A stretch of DNA of 20,159 nt from Methanobacteriota archaeon (GTDB lineage: Archaea; Methanobacteriota; Methanobacteria; Methanobacteriales; Methanobacteriaceae), in NCBI GenBank assembly GCA_023430285.1, contig JAEZAV010000030.1, forward strand, positions 1-20,159, read 5' to 3'. Position numbers and translations under genes: made by a program. This document shows positions 6,666 to 14,537 of this stretch, piece by piece; position 1 is the stretch's first letter, and each line of letters starts with the position of its first letter. The notes under the pieces were generated by a model, which was given only the letters and a program-made list of their open reading frames with translations, did not search any database and had not been told where the DNA came from.

Positions 6666-9600
6666 GTGATGGAAGAATCAGCAAATATTAACACGGAAGC
6701 AAAGATAGGGGCACTCAGAAAAAATTTGCTTGATTTAACCATGCGAAACAAGCTATTAAACTTCAAACCCCTTGCCAAATCAATCAAAGTTGTGGATGAA
6801 ATTCCAACTGAGATTTACCAGCTCATGGTCTTGGAAGACAAGAAGATGCAGTTCATTCCTAGGGCTAGAAAACCTGTAAAAAAGGATTTGGAAGGAAATC
6901 AAAAACCTGAAGAGGTGGAGGAAGAAGAAGAGTTAAAACTCAAGCCCATCGACATCACAGACAAGGAAGCATCTCTGCTCTGGAAGTTACCCCTTCCAAA
7001 CAGCAAGGTTTCAAGTAAACACAGGAATCTGCTGCTTCAAACCAATCATGAAGCTGAAGAGCTTCAAAAAAGATTGTTCTACATCAATCAACAGGCCAGA
7101 TCAGTGCTGGAGGAACAAGGATACAACATACTCTACCTGGCCCTTGGTTTTCTTGAGTGGACCGAAAACAACGACCCTGAAACCAAGAGAAAGGCACCTT
7201 TAATATTGATACCAGTTGAACTGGAACGTAAAAAGGTTAAAGGCTCCTTCAAACTCAAATGGACTGGTGAAGACATCATTCCAAATATTTCGCTCCAGGA
7301 AAAACTGCTTGAACAGGGTGTTGAACTGCCTGGCTTTGAAATGCCCGAGCATAAGGAGGGTATTTACCACTACTTCGAATCTGTTTCCGATGCCATAGAA
7401 CCTAAAAAAGATTGGAACGTTGTGTACGAAATTTACCTCAACTTCTTCAGCTTCACCAAGTTCGTGATGTTCAAGGACCTGGACCCTGCAAGCTGGGGCG
7501 GAGTTTCCATCGCTGAAAACAGCATAATAAAAACCCTGTTCGATGATGTGGAATCCATTGACCAACCAGAGTTTCATGAGGAAGATGTTGACAAGAAGCT
7601 GGATAGTAAAGACGTTTTTAACGTTGTTGATGCGGACTCTTCACAGATAGCGGTGGTTGAAGAGGCTAAGAGTGGAATGAACCTGGTTGTTGAGGGTCCT
7701 CCAGGCACAGGAAAATCTCAAACCATTGTAAACCTCATATCCGAACTCATGGCCAACGGTAAATCCGTGCTATTTGTCAGTGAAAAAATGGCAGCTTTAG
7801 AGGTTGTTAAAACACGTTTAGATAGTATTGGATTGGGAGAATTTTGTCTCGAGCTTCACAGCCATAAATCCAACAAGAAAAATGTTTTAAAAGAACTTGA
7901 AAGAACTCTTTACAGTCAATATGATCGATTAAGACCATTGGACGAGGAATTTGAAGAACTTGAAAGGTTGAAGCTTGAACTCAACCAGTACAACGAAGTT
8001 CTGCACACCTCCATTGGAAACTCTGGTTTTTCACCATTCCAACTCTTCGGTATGAAGGAAGATGCTATTCAACACTTCAAGAAGGTTGAAAGAAATATTC
8101 CACGGGCACACATAGAGAATCCTGAATCTTACACCCAAAAGGATTGGAAAAATGCTGTTTCAACATTGAAAAATGTTACCGAAGTCCTAACACCCCTTAA
8201 ACCAATTTCTAAGAATGCGTGGTACAACACAGAACCAGGAACCATACTACCCACAGACAGTGAAGACATTGCTGAACTGCTTGAAAATGCTGTTTTAACA
8301 CTAAACGATGTGGAGGCAGATCTTTACGAATTAATAGAATTAACAGGCATTAGAAAACCGTTGAATAAGAGTGAGCTGGACAGTTCCATCAAAACAGCCC
8401 TTTTAATTGCAGATCCACTAACAAACAATCCCGATGTACTTTTCAATCCTGTGTGGGAAATTGGTAGGAGTGAAATCATACACATCATCGACATCATGGT
8501 GGAGTACGATACAAACAGGAAAGAACTGGAAAAGAGGTTCAACAAAGGAGTTTTAAATACCAATATCCAGAGCCTTCTAGACGATTACCAGGAAACTTCA
8601 TCTAAATTTTTAAAGAGTTTCAGGGGCAAATACAAGAAGTCCAAAGATAAAATAGCCAAGCTTTACAGGGACGCTGTTCCTGAAGATGATGAAGTGGTTA
8701 TTGAAGACCTTAAAACCTTGAAATCCTGTCAAGAACTCCAGAAAAAACTGGAGGATCTGAATTCTGAAGCTAAAGCCGTGTTTGGAGATGAGTGGAAGGG
8801 TACTGAAACTGATCTCAAAAAAATTAAGGATCTTGCTGAGTGGATTTTAACAGTTAAAAAACTGTTGAAAACCGGGAAGATAACAGAAAGGACCTTTGAT
8901 ATTATTGTGGACGGACCAGACACTGCAACCATCAATGGAACCATCCAAAAACTTAACAAGGATTATGGTAGCTTTTTAAAGGTTTACAAGTCAATAAAAG
9001 GTTACATCAAAATTGATGAAGAACTTGTTTTCGGTGCTAAAATGAGGTTTGTGAGGTTTCACGAACTGGAAAGCCGTATTGAAAACTTCCTTAAGGGCAT
9101 GCCCCTACTTCAGAAATGGTCACAGTTAACTGCAATTTTAAATGAAACTCCAAGCCCAATTGCACAGCCCATTGTGGAGCTTATAAAGGCTGATAAAATT
9201 AATATCGACGATATTATTCCATGTTTAAAGGCTAACTTTGCAGACGATCTTCTAAGAAATGCATTTCTTGAAAATCACATACTTTCAAGCTTTATTGGTG
9301 AAATTCATGAGAGGAAAATCGGCAGGTTCATTGATCTTGACAGGCAGATTATTTCACTCAACAGGAAAAGAATTTCAAACAGGATAGCCTACAACAGACC
9401 CCACATCAACACTGCAGTTTCTAGAACTTCCGAGTTAGGAATTTTACTCAGTGAATTTAACAGGAAAAGGGGCCACATGCCCATACGAAAACTGTTGTCC
9501 AATGCAGGTAACCTTGTTAAAAAGATTAAACCATGTTTCATGATGAGCCCGCTTTCTGTTGCCCAGTTCATAGACCCTAAAAATTCTGTGGACCTCAGGT

Positions 9601-11822
9601 TCGATGTGGTTATCTTCGACGAGGCCAGTCAGGTCAAACCTGAAGATTCGCTTGGAGCATTTTTAAGGGCTAATCAGGCTGTTGTTATGGGTGATACAAG
9701 ACAGCTTCCACCTACAACCTTTTTTGATATCATACTCGAGACTGATGAGAATGAGGACTATGAAATTGCTTCAATTTCTGATATGGAAAGTATTTTACAC
9801 CTCTGTAAGGGAAGGTTCCCAACCAAGATGTTGAGGTGGCACTACAGAAGCCGGCACGAATCTTTGATCGCACTTTCCAACCAAGAATTTTATGACAACA
9901 ACTTACTCATCTATCCATCACCTTGCCATGAAACTGAAAGCCTCGGACTCAAGTTCGAATATATGGAAGACACAGTTTACGATCGTGGTAACACATCTTC
10001 CAACAGGCTGGAAGCAAGAAGGGTTGTTGAAGCTGCTGGAGATCACTACAAAGAACATGGTCTCTCCAAGAGTTTGGGTATAGGAACCTTCAATATCAAA
10101 CAACAACAGGCAATTCTTGAAGAGGTAGAACTTTACCTCCGGCAGAATCCGTCACTTGAAAAGTACTTTTCAAACGATCTTGAAGAACATTTCTTCGTTA
10201 AAAATCTGGAAACCATCCAGGGAGATGAAAGAGATGTGATATTCATAAGTGTAGGGTATGGGAACGATGAAAACGGACACCTGAGTTTAAACTTCGGACC
10301 ATTGAACAGGGAAGGTGGAGAAAGACGTTTAAATGTGCTTATAACCCGTGCACGAGAAAAAACTGTTGTATTCTCCAATTTCAGACACACAGAAATTAAT
10401 CTGAATGAAAATGCACCATTCGGACTCAGGGCCCTTAAATCATTTTTGAAGTACTCTGAAACCAAGATGCTTGACACCAAGTACGATTCTGATGACGAGT
10501 TAAACACAGAATTTGAAGATTCCCTCTACGAATTCCTGAGAAGCCACAACTACGAAGTTCACAAGCAGGTTGGGTGTGCAGGTTTCAGGCTGGACCTTGC
10601 AGTTGTGGATCCAGATGAAAGGGGCAAGTACCTGGTGGGTATCGAATGTGATGGGGAAACCTACCACAGTTCACCTGTAGCCAGGGACAGGGACAGGCTC
10701 CGCCAGCAAATTCTTGAGGGTTTAGAATGGCACATCTACAGAGTATGGTCAACAGACTGGTACAGAAACCGTGCAGAATCTGAAAAACGATTACTTGAAG
10801 CTGTTAAAAATGCTAAAGATTTAAAGCCAATAGTTAAACTCGATACAACACCAGACGACAGCGAAACTGTCAAACCAATTGGAGAGTACGAACCTGCCTA
10901 CGAGAGAACAGGAACTGGAAAATTAGAGGACAGAACATTGTCTGAAGAGGAAGACAATCCGCAGACAGTTAAGTGGGAATCTGAGGATTTAAAGCCTGAA
11001 CTATCTCCTGAAACAGATCTTGAAATTATTGCAGACTCAGAAATCGCTGAAAATGCAAAGTTCGAAGAACCTGAAACTTCCCCAGAATTTGAAGAAGAAA
11101 GAATCATTCCAGACTTTGAAGACGAACCCATAAAGAAGGAAACAGAATATGAGGCAGCAGAAGAACCTCAAGTGGAGGATGAAGATTTATCCAAAACTCC
11201 TGCTCATGGAGAATTGGAGAAACCTGTTATAGAGGAAGCTGTTGAGTTCGTGGATATTGTGGAAGATGAAGAGGACAGTGTTGTGGATTATGTTCCTTGC
11301 ACAGAGTTCTGTATTCCAGTGACTGGTGAGATCCATGAAAAATCTGTGGAGGACATGTCCAGGCTCGTGGTGCAAATTGTGGATGAAGAAGGCCCAATAC
11401 ATATCACCGAAATAATAAGGCGAATAAGGGTTGTTTGGGGACTTAAAAGGGCCGGTAAAAGAATTCATGATGCTATCATGGCAGGTGTGCAGCTTGCAGA
11501 TGAAAGAAACAACATCATTATTAGGGACGATTTTGTCTACTCCCGAAGTGCTGTACTAAGGGTCAGAAGACGTTCCGTTGATCCACCGGCCAAGATCAAC
11601 CTCATAAGTGATGAGGAAATTGCAAAAGCAGTGCAGATAGTATTAAAAACTCAATATGCATCTCCAATGGCTGAAATTATTAAGCAAACATCCAGGTTGT
11701 TCGGAATAAAAGTTACAAGAGGAGCTACAGCTAAAAGAATCGAAGGAATTGTACTGGAACTTCTCGAAAGCGGATCTCTGGAGTTACAAGCCAATGGAAT
11801 GATAAATTTCCCTAAATCATGA
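6666..11822 (+). CDS. DUF4011 / SF1 helicase / Vsr-like nuclease / DUF3320 giant protein
   Basis: This is one intact frame of about 1718 residues. The start is GTG 6666 or, more likely, ATG 6669; GGAG at 6657-6660 serves either. The DUF4011 region spans about 10-260. The SF1 helicase core has Walker A GPPGTGKSQ near 343, Walker B DEASQ with D985/E986, GDTRQLPPT (motif III), WHYRSRH (motif IV), TIQGDERD (motif V) and LITRARE near 1225 (motif VI). Some 600 residues separate Walker A from Walker B. A PD-(D/E)xK nuclease of the Vsr/MTES_1575 type follows at about 1285-1385, with D1310, E1327, D1329, CDGETYH and RVWSTDW. Next are an acidic linker (about 1393-1540) and a C-terminal DUF3320 region. 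The protein is probably cytosolic and uses ATP to translocate on nucleic acid and cut it. From memory, this architecture has been linked to antiviral defence in bacteria (the hhe type of helicase-nuclease). The gene is solitary, with its own promoter region and terminator. Confidence 0.88.
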   Translation: MMEESANINTEAKIGALRKNLLDLTMRNKLLNFKPLAKSIKVVDEIPTEIYQLMVLEDKKMQFIPRARKPVKKDLEGNQKPEEVEEEEELKLKPIDITDKEASLLWKLPLPNSKVSSKHRNLLLQTNHEAEELQKRLFYINQQARSVLEEQGYNILYLALGFLEWTENNDPETKRKAPLILIPVELERKKVKGSFKLKWTGEDIIPNISLQEKLLEQGVELPGFEMPEHKEGIYHYFESVSDAIEPKKDWNVVYEIYLNFFSFTKFVMFKDLDPASWGGVSIAENSIIKTLFDDVESIDQPEFHEEDVDKKLDSKDVFNVVDADSSQIAVVEEAKSGMNLVVEGPPGTGKSQTIVNLISELMANGKSVLFVSEKMAALEVVKTRLDSIGLGEFCLELHSHKSNKKNVLKELERTLYSQYDRLRPLDEEFEELERLKLELNQYNEVLHTSIGNSGFSPFQLFGMKEDAIQHFKKVERNIPRAHIENPESYTQKDWKNAVSTLKNVTEVLTPLKPISKNAWYNTEPGTILPTDSEDIAELLENAVLTLNDVEADLYELIELTGIRKPLNKSELDSSIKTALLIADPLTNNPDVLFNPVWEIGRSEIIHIIDIMVEYDTNRKELEKRFNKGVLNTNIQSLLDDYQETSSKFLKSFRGKYKKSKDKIAKLYRDAVPEDDEVVIEDLKTLKSCQELQKKLEDLNSEAKAVFGDEWKGTETDLKKIKDLAEWILTVKKLLKTGKITERTFDIIVDGPDTATINGTIQKLNKDYGSFLKVYKSIKGYIKIDEELVFGAKMRFVRFHELESRIENFLKGMPLLQKWSQLTAILNETPSPIAQPIVELIKADKINIDDIIPCLKANFADDLLRNAFLENHILSSFIGEIHERKIGRFIDLDRQIISLNRKRISNRIAYNRPHINTAVSRTSELGILLSEFNRKRGHMPIRKLLSNAGNLVKKIKPCFMMSPLSVAQFIDPKNSVDLRFDVVIFDEASQVKPEDSLGAFLRANQAVVMGDTRQLPPTTFFDIILETDENEDYEIASISDMESILHLCKGRFPTKMLRWHYRSRHESLIALSNQEFYDNNLLIYPSPCHETESLGLKFEYMEDTVYDRGNTSSNRLEARRVVEAAGDHYKEHGLSKSLGIGTFNIKQQQAILEEVELYLRQNPSLEKYFSNDLEEHFFVKNLETIQGDERDVIFISVGYGNDENGHLSLNFGPLNREGGERRLNVLITRAREKTVVFSNFRHTEINLNENAPFGLRALKSFLKYSETKMLDTKYDSDDELNTEFEDSLYEFLRSHNYEVHKQVGCAGFRLDLAVVDPDERGKYLVGIECDGETYHSSPVARDRDRLRQQILEGLEWHIYRVWSTDWYRNRAESEKRLLEAVKNAKDLKPIVKLDTTPDDSETVKPIGEYEPAYERTGTGKLEDRTLSEEEDNPQTVKWESEDLKPELSPETDLEIIADSEIAENAKFEEPETSPEFEEERIIPDFEDEPIKKETEYEAAEEPQVEDEDLSKTPAHGELEKPVIEEAVEFVDIVEDEEDSVVDYVPCTEFCIPVTGEIHEKSVEDMSRLVVQIVDEEGPIHITEIIRRIRVVWGLKRAGKRIHDAIMAGVQLADERNNIIIRDDFVYSRSAVLRVRRRSVDPPAKINLISDEEIAKAVQIVLKTQYASPMAEIIKQTSRLFGIKVTRGATAKRIEGIVLELLESGSLELQANGMINFPKS

Positions 11823-11855
11823 GCATTCCATAGATGATGTGGATTGAAATCCTTA

Positions 11856-11891
11856 AAACCCCATCGATTTAACCATTGATTGGGTTTTTTT
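11856..11891 (+). terminator. Stem-loop and T-tract terminator after the helicase gene
   Basis: The left arm AAACCCCATC (11856-11865) pairs with GATTGGGTTT (11878-11887) with one mismatch, around a 12-base loop, and the right arm runs into a T7 tract. It lies 34 bases after the stop and resembles a classical intrinsic terminator. Confidence 0.55.
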
Positions 11892-12034
11892 ACCAAATTT
11901 TTTCTTGGATTCCCACTGAAATATTTCTACTGTAGATTATTTTTAGGTTTATTGAGAACATTATTAATATAGAACTGACTAAATTTCTAGTATACATTTA
12001 CAAATTAAAATCATTTACACGAGGAAAATTTAAT

Positions 12035-12949
12035 ATGAAAATACCATGTACCATTGATGAATCTTTACATCGGCCTGAAGTGGTCAGATGGCGTGAAAGA
12101 ATGAGTTTGCTCGAACCACTGGGTGATGTGGTCGTGGTTTTACCATGCAGCATGAGAAAACCCTACTCAAATTCCAAGTCCCACTCTGTATTTATGAGGG
12201 CAACCAAGGGTGTTCAAGAGGCAATTCTAACCTCTCCATTTGGTGTTTGTCCACGTGAGATGGAACGCACCTATCCTATACAATCCTACGACACATCCAC
12301 CACAGGAGACTGGTCCCACGAAGAAATTGATCTCACAGGAGAATGTCTTAAGAATTATGTGGATGGAAAAGATGTGATTGCACATGTTTCAGGTGGTTAC
12401 AGGGAGGCTTGTGAAGCCCACCTTGAAGATGCCATTTACACTTGTGAAGATGGCAGGGCAACTTCATGGGAATCCATGGACAATCTCAAGAAGGAACTCA
12501 GAAATTACCCCAGGATCAAAAACAGCCAGAAACGAATTAATGGTTTCAGATCCATTGCAAGGTACCAGTTCAACACCAAAAAGGGTGATAGTTTCATACC
12601 AGATGAAACCAAAGCTATTGGAAGATTCACACGTAAGATGGTCCACAACCATGAACAGTTTGCTACACTGTCCTTCGATACAGGACTGTACTCCTTGAAC
12701 CTTCCAGGTGGGGAGAAGGTGTACGATATGGGTGTTAACTGGGTTGAAATTGATTTTGAGATGAAGACCAACACCTTGTTTACCCCGGGAGTTGTTGATG
12801 CTGATCCAAACATCGTGCCAATGGATGAAGTTGTGGTAGTTAGAGATGGGGAAGTTGTGGCCGTGGGTAAATCTGTGCTGAGTGGAAAAGAGATGAAATC
12901 TGCAACTAAAGGTGTTGCAGTGAAGATCAGACACAGAAAAAAGAATTAA
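12035..12949 (+). CDS. arcS: Archaeosine synthase ArcS, short form (DUF5591 + PUA)
   Basis: ArcS acts on preQ0 at position 15 of archaeal tRNAs on the way to archaeosine, working with partner proteins. The diagnostic motif PC-x3-KPY-x2-S-x2-H is present exactly at residues 37-50 (P37, C38, K42, P43, Y44, S47, H50). The first 165 residues or so form the catalytic DUF5591 region, and the last 85 or so look like an RNA-binding PUA domain (VNWVEIDFEMK, VVVVRDGEVVAVGKS, basic tail). At 304 residues it lacks the N-terminal TGT-like half of full-length ArcS/TgtA2 proteins, so that half may be a separate gene elsewhere. The ATG has a GAGG site ten bases upstream. It appears to be its own transcription unit, between the helicase terminator and the MIP18 promoter. 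The function call is strong; the domain loss is inferred from length. Confidence 0.85.
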   Translation: MKIPCTIDESLHRPEVVRWRERMSLLEPLGDVVVVLPCSMRKPYSNSKSHSVFMRATKGVQEAILTSPFGVCPREMERTYPIQSYDTSTTGDWSHEEIDLTGECLKNYVDGKDVIAHVSGGYREACEAHLEDAIYTCEDGRATSWESMDNLKKELRNYPRIKNSQKRINGFRSIARYQFNTKKGDSFIPDETKAIGRFTRKMVHNHEQFATLSFDTGLYSLNLPGGEKVYDMGVNWVEIDFEMKTNTLFTPGVVDADPNIVPMDEVVVVRDGEVVAVGKSVLSGKEMKSATKGVAVKIRHRKKN

Positions 12950-12953
12950 CCCC

Positions 12954-12961
12954 TTTTTTTT
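12954..12961 (+). terminator. T-tract terminator after arcS
   Basis: CCCC followed by T8 begins within ten bases of the arcS stop codon. No clear stem is present. Confidence 0.4.
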
Positions 12962-12965
12962 AAAC

Positions 12966-12993
12966 ACCCTATAAAGTATAAATACCATAGGGT
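12966..12993 (+). promoter_or_regulatory. Probable promoter of the MIP18-kinase operon, with TATA box inside a perfect inverted repeat
   Basis: ACCCTAT (12966-12972) and ATAGGGT (12987-12993) are exact reverse complements separated by 14 bases. The spacer holds AGTATAAATAC, a good archaeal TATA-box candidate. Half-site centres are 21 bp apart, two helical turns, as expected for a dimeric repressor that would block TBP. Transcription would start near 13005-13010, giving an A-rich leader of about 105 bases. Confidence 0.4.
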
Positions 12994-13114
12994 AGTAAAA
13001 GACAACTAATTCATTCTAATTTAGAATAATTTTTTAGATTCAAATTTACAAAACATAAAAATTAAATTTGAAAAAAATAAGATTAAAAAAAATAAAAAGG
13101 AATCGAGGGATAAC

Positions 13115-13405
13115 ATGTCAGAAGAACTAGTAGAGAAAATAAAAACCGCACTTTCAACTGTAGCAGATCCACATATGGGCGTAAGTATTGTTGAAATGGG
13201 CCTGGTAACTGGTATTGAAGTGGATGAAGAAGCTAAAACAGCTAAAATTACCATTACACCTACAAACCCTGGATGTATGAGTGCTGCTAACATGGCTATG
13301 CAAGCCAGAACAGCTGCTGAAGGTTTAGATGAAATTGATAAGGCTGAAATTGTAATGGAAGGCCACATGATGGCAGACGCCATCAGCGAAATGGTCAACA
13401 AATAA
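13115..13405 (+). CDS. MIP18/DUF59-family iron-sulfur assembly protein
   Basis: This is a small 96-residue protein of the MIP18 (DUF59, SufT/PaaD-like) family, which helps deliver or assemble Fe-S clusters in the cytosol. It shows the family opening (AL..VADPHMGVSIVEMGLV, residues 12-31), the beta strand AKITITPT and the conserved cysteine C54 in NPGCMSAANM. That Cys is thought to take part in cluster or metal handling. The length is normal for a one-domain member. GAGGG at 13105-13109 is a strong Shine-Dalgarno site five bases before the ATG. The kinase gene starts five bases after its stop, so the two are almost certainly co-transcribed. The protein is rich in Met (eleven in all). The family assignment is solid; the client proteins are unknown. 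Confidence 0.85.
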   Translation: MSEELVEKIKTALSTVADPHMGVSIVEMGLVTGIEVDEEAKTAKITITPTNPGCMSAANMAMQARTAAEGLDEIDKAEIVMEGHMMADAISEMVNK

Positions 13406-13410
13406 ATGCC

Positions 13411-13968
13411 ATGAATTGGAACATCACCGCCCTTGTTGGTGTTCCAGGAGTGGGTAAAACCTCTCTTTGCAAAACTGCAACAGGGCAAGTTGGAATTAAA
13501 TATGTGAACTATGGAGAGCTCATGCTCAAAGTAGCCACATCCAATGATCTGGCTTCAAGTCAAGGTGAAATGTTTCATCTAGAACTTGAAGTTCAGGAAT
13601 TCATTTGGAAACAGGCTGCTATCCAAGTTCGAACCATGGCAAAAAACCAAAATGTTCTGGTGGATCTGCATGGTTTAGATATTTCTGATGAAGGTTACAT
13701 CCAATCGTTACCAATTGAAACCTTCTGTCCAGATCTGATTGTTATTGTTGAAGCTTCCTACGAAGACATCATGCTTCGAAGAATGGGTGATGAAACACGT
13801 AACAGATCGTTGGTTGATCTGAGATCCTTGGAAGAACAGTTTCAGTTGTTGAGAATGTCCATGATGTCTGCCGCTGTTTTATGTGGGGCTTTCGTTAAAA
13901 TTTTGTACAACGATGATCTTGATAGTTGTGTCACTGAACTTGTGAGTTTGCTGTCAACAGGGTCATGA
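13411..13968 (+). CDS. Archaeal AdkA-type (adenylate kinase-like) P-loop protein
   Basis: This is a 185-residue nucleotide kinase-like protein resembling the archaeal adenylate kinase AdkA, which interconverts AMP + ATP and 2 ADP. The Walker A motif GVPGVGKTS is at 10-18. It is followed by KYVNYGELML, a strand ending VLVDLHG, and the lid-like RRMGDETRNRS segment. A C-terminal SAAVLCGAFVKIL...ND region matches the AdkA pattern. In typical AdkA proteins the arginine-rich lid reads R-x-R-D; here the last position is S, so catalysis may differ. The gene starts five bases after the MIP18 gene with no clear Shine-Dalgarno site, suggesting coupled translation. An out-of-frame ATG at 13406 is not the start. 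Many methanogens keep adkA with ribosomal protein genes, so this could be a paralogue. The call is adkA-like rather than certain. Confidence 0.72.
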   Translation: MNWNITALVGVPGVGKTSLCKTATGQVGIKYVNYGELMLKVATSNDLASSQGEMFHLELEVQEFIWKQAAIQVRTMAKNQNVLVDLHGLDISDEGYIQSLPIETFCPDLIVIVEASYEDIMLRRMGDETRNRSLVDLRSLEEQFQLLRMSMMSAAVLCGAFVKILYNDDLDSCVTELVSLLSTGS

Positions 13969-14147
13969 CCCATAATATTGTAATACAATTCTGGTTCATG
14001 GTACTAATTATCTGTTGGTGCAACCTAAAAAATCATGAAATAGAGAAAAAGGTTATATAGGATGAAGTGTAAATGTTGAATCTACCCCTATAGTATTTTT
14101 GACTGTTTACGAATACAATTAAGTATGTGTAACTCTTTTATATTTGA

Positions 14148-14223
<76 letters not shown>

Positions 14224-14246
14224 AATTTTTCATTGCAACATACAAC

Positions 14247-14254
14247 TTTTTTTT
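14247..14254 (+). terminator. T-tract terminator of tRNA-Ile
   Basis: Eight T begin 27 bases after the tRNA, typical of archaeal tRNA transcription units. Confidence 0.4.
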
Positions 14255-14349
14255 ATGTCATTATTTTTGAAATTTTAATATCCAGAACTATTTCAAAAAA
14301 TATATATTTGAGTAAAAAAAATATTCAAATGGAGCAATTGTAAAATTCA

Positions 14350-14386
14350 AGGTAATGAGTTTAACACATTATTACCTCATTTTTTT
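14350..14386 (+). terminator. Hairpin followed by T7
   Basis: AGGTAATGA (14350-14358) pairs with TTATTACCT (14369-14377), one G-T wobble included, around a ten-base loop, with T7 three bases later. It could be a back-up terminator for the + strand unit ending at the tRNA. No other + strand gene needs it. Confidence 0.4.
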
Positions 14387-14450
14387 ACCTCTTTTTTCAG
14401 GATTATATCTAATTAGATTCTAAATCTATTTTTAAATAATATTAAAGCTT

Positions 14451-14498
14451 AAAAAATAAAATAAAGTATGGGATGTTGAATTTAAAAATTTATTCAAC
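14451..14498 (-). terminator. Probable terminator of the trp operon
   Basis: Read on the - strand, the hairpin GTTGAAT/ATTCAAC (14498-14492 with 14481-14475) has a ten-base loop. It is followed by a U-rich tail from the A-rich + strand stretch 14451-14465. It begins 40 bases after the trpD stop. Confidence 0.4.
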
Positions 14499-14537
14499 TT
14501 CCTTGTCTTGGTCTTCTAATTGGGGGTCTATTTTTTT

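Noticed and set aside
12464..12988. 174-codon open frame on the - strand opposite arcS
   Set aside because: The + strand frame has the ArcS motif and PUA domain; the antisense frame shows no family features.
13021..13488. 155-codon open frame on the - strand opposite the MIP18 gene
   Set aside because: It runs through the A-rich leader and two overlapping real genes, giving a Phe/Leu-rich translation typical of antisense to AT-rich DNA.
14053..14060. TTATATAG as the TATA box of tRNA-Ile
   Set aside because: It lies about 90 bases before the tRNA, which would need an unusually long 5' leader; no better box was found, so no promoter is claimed.
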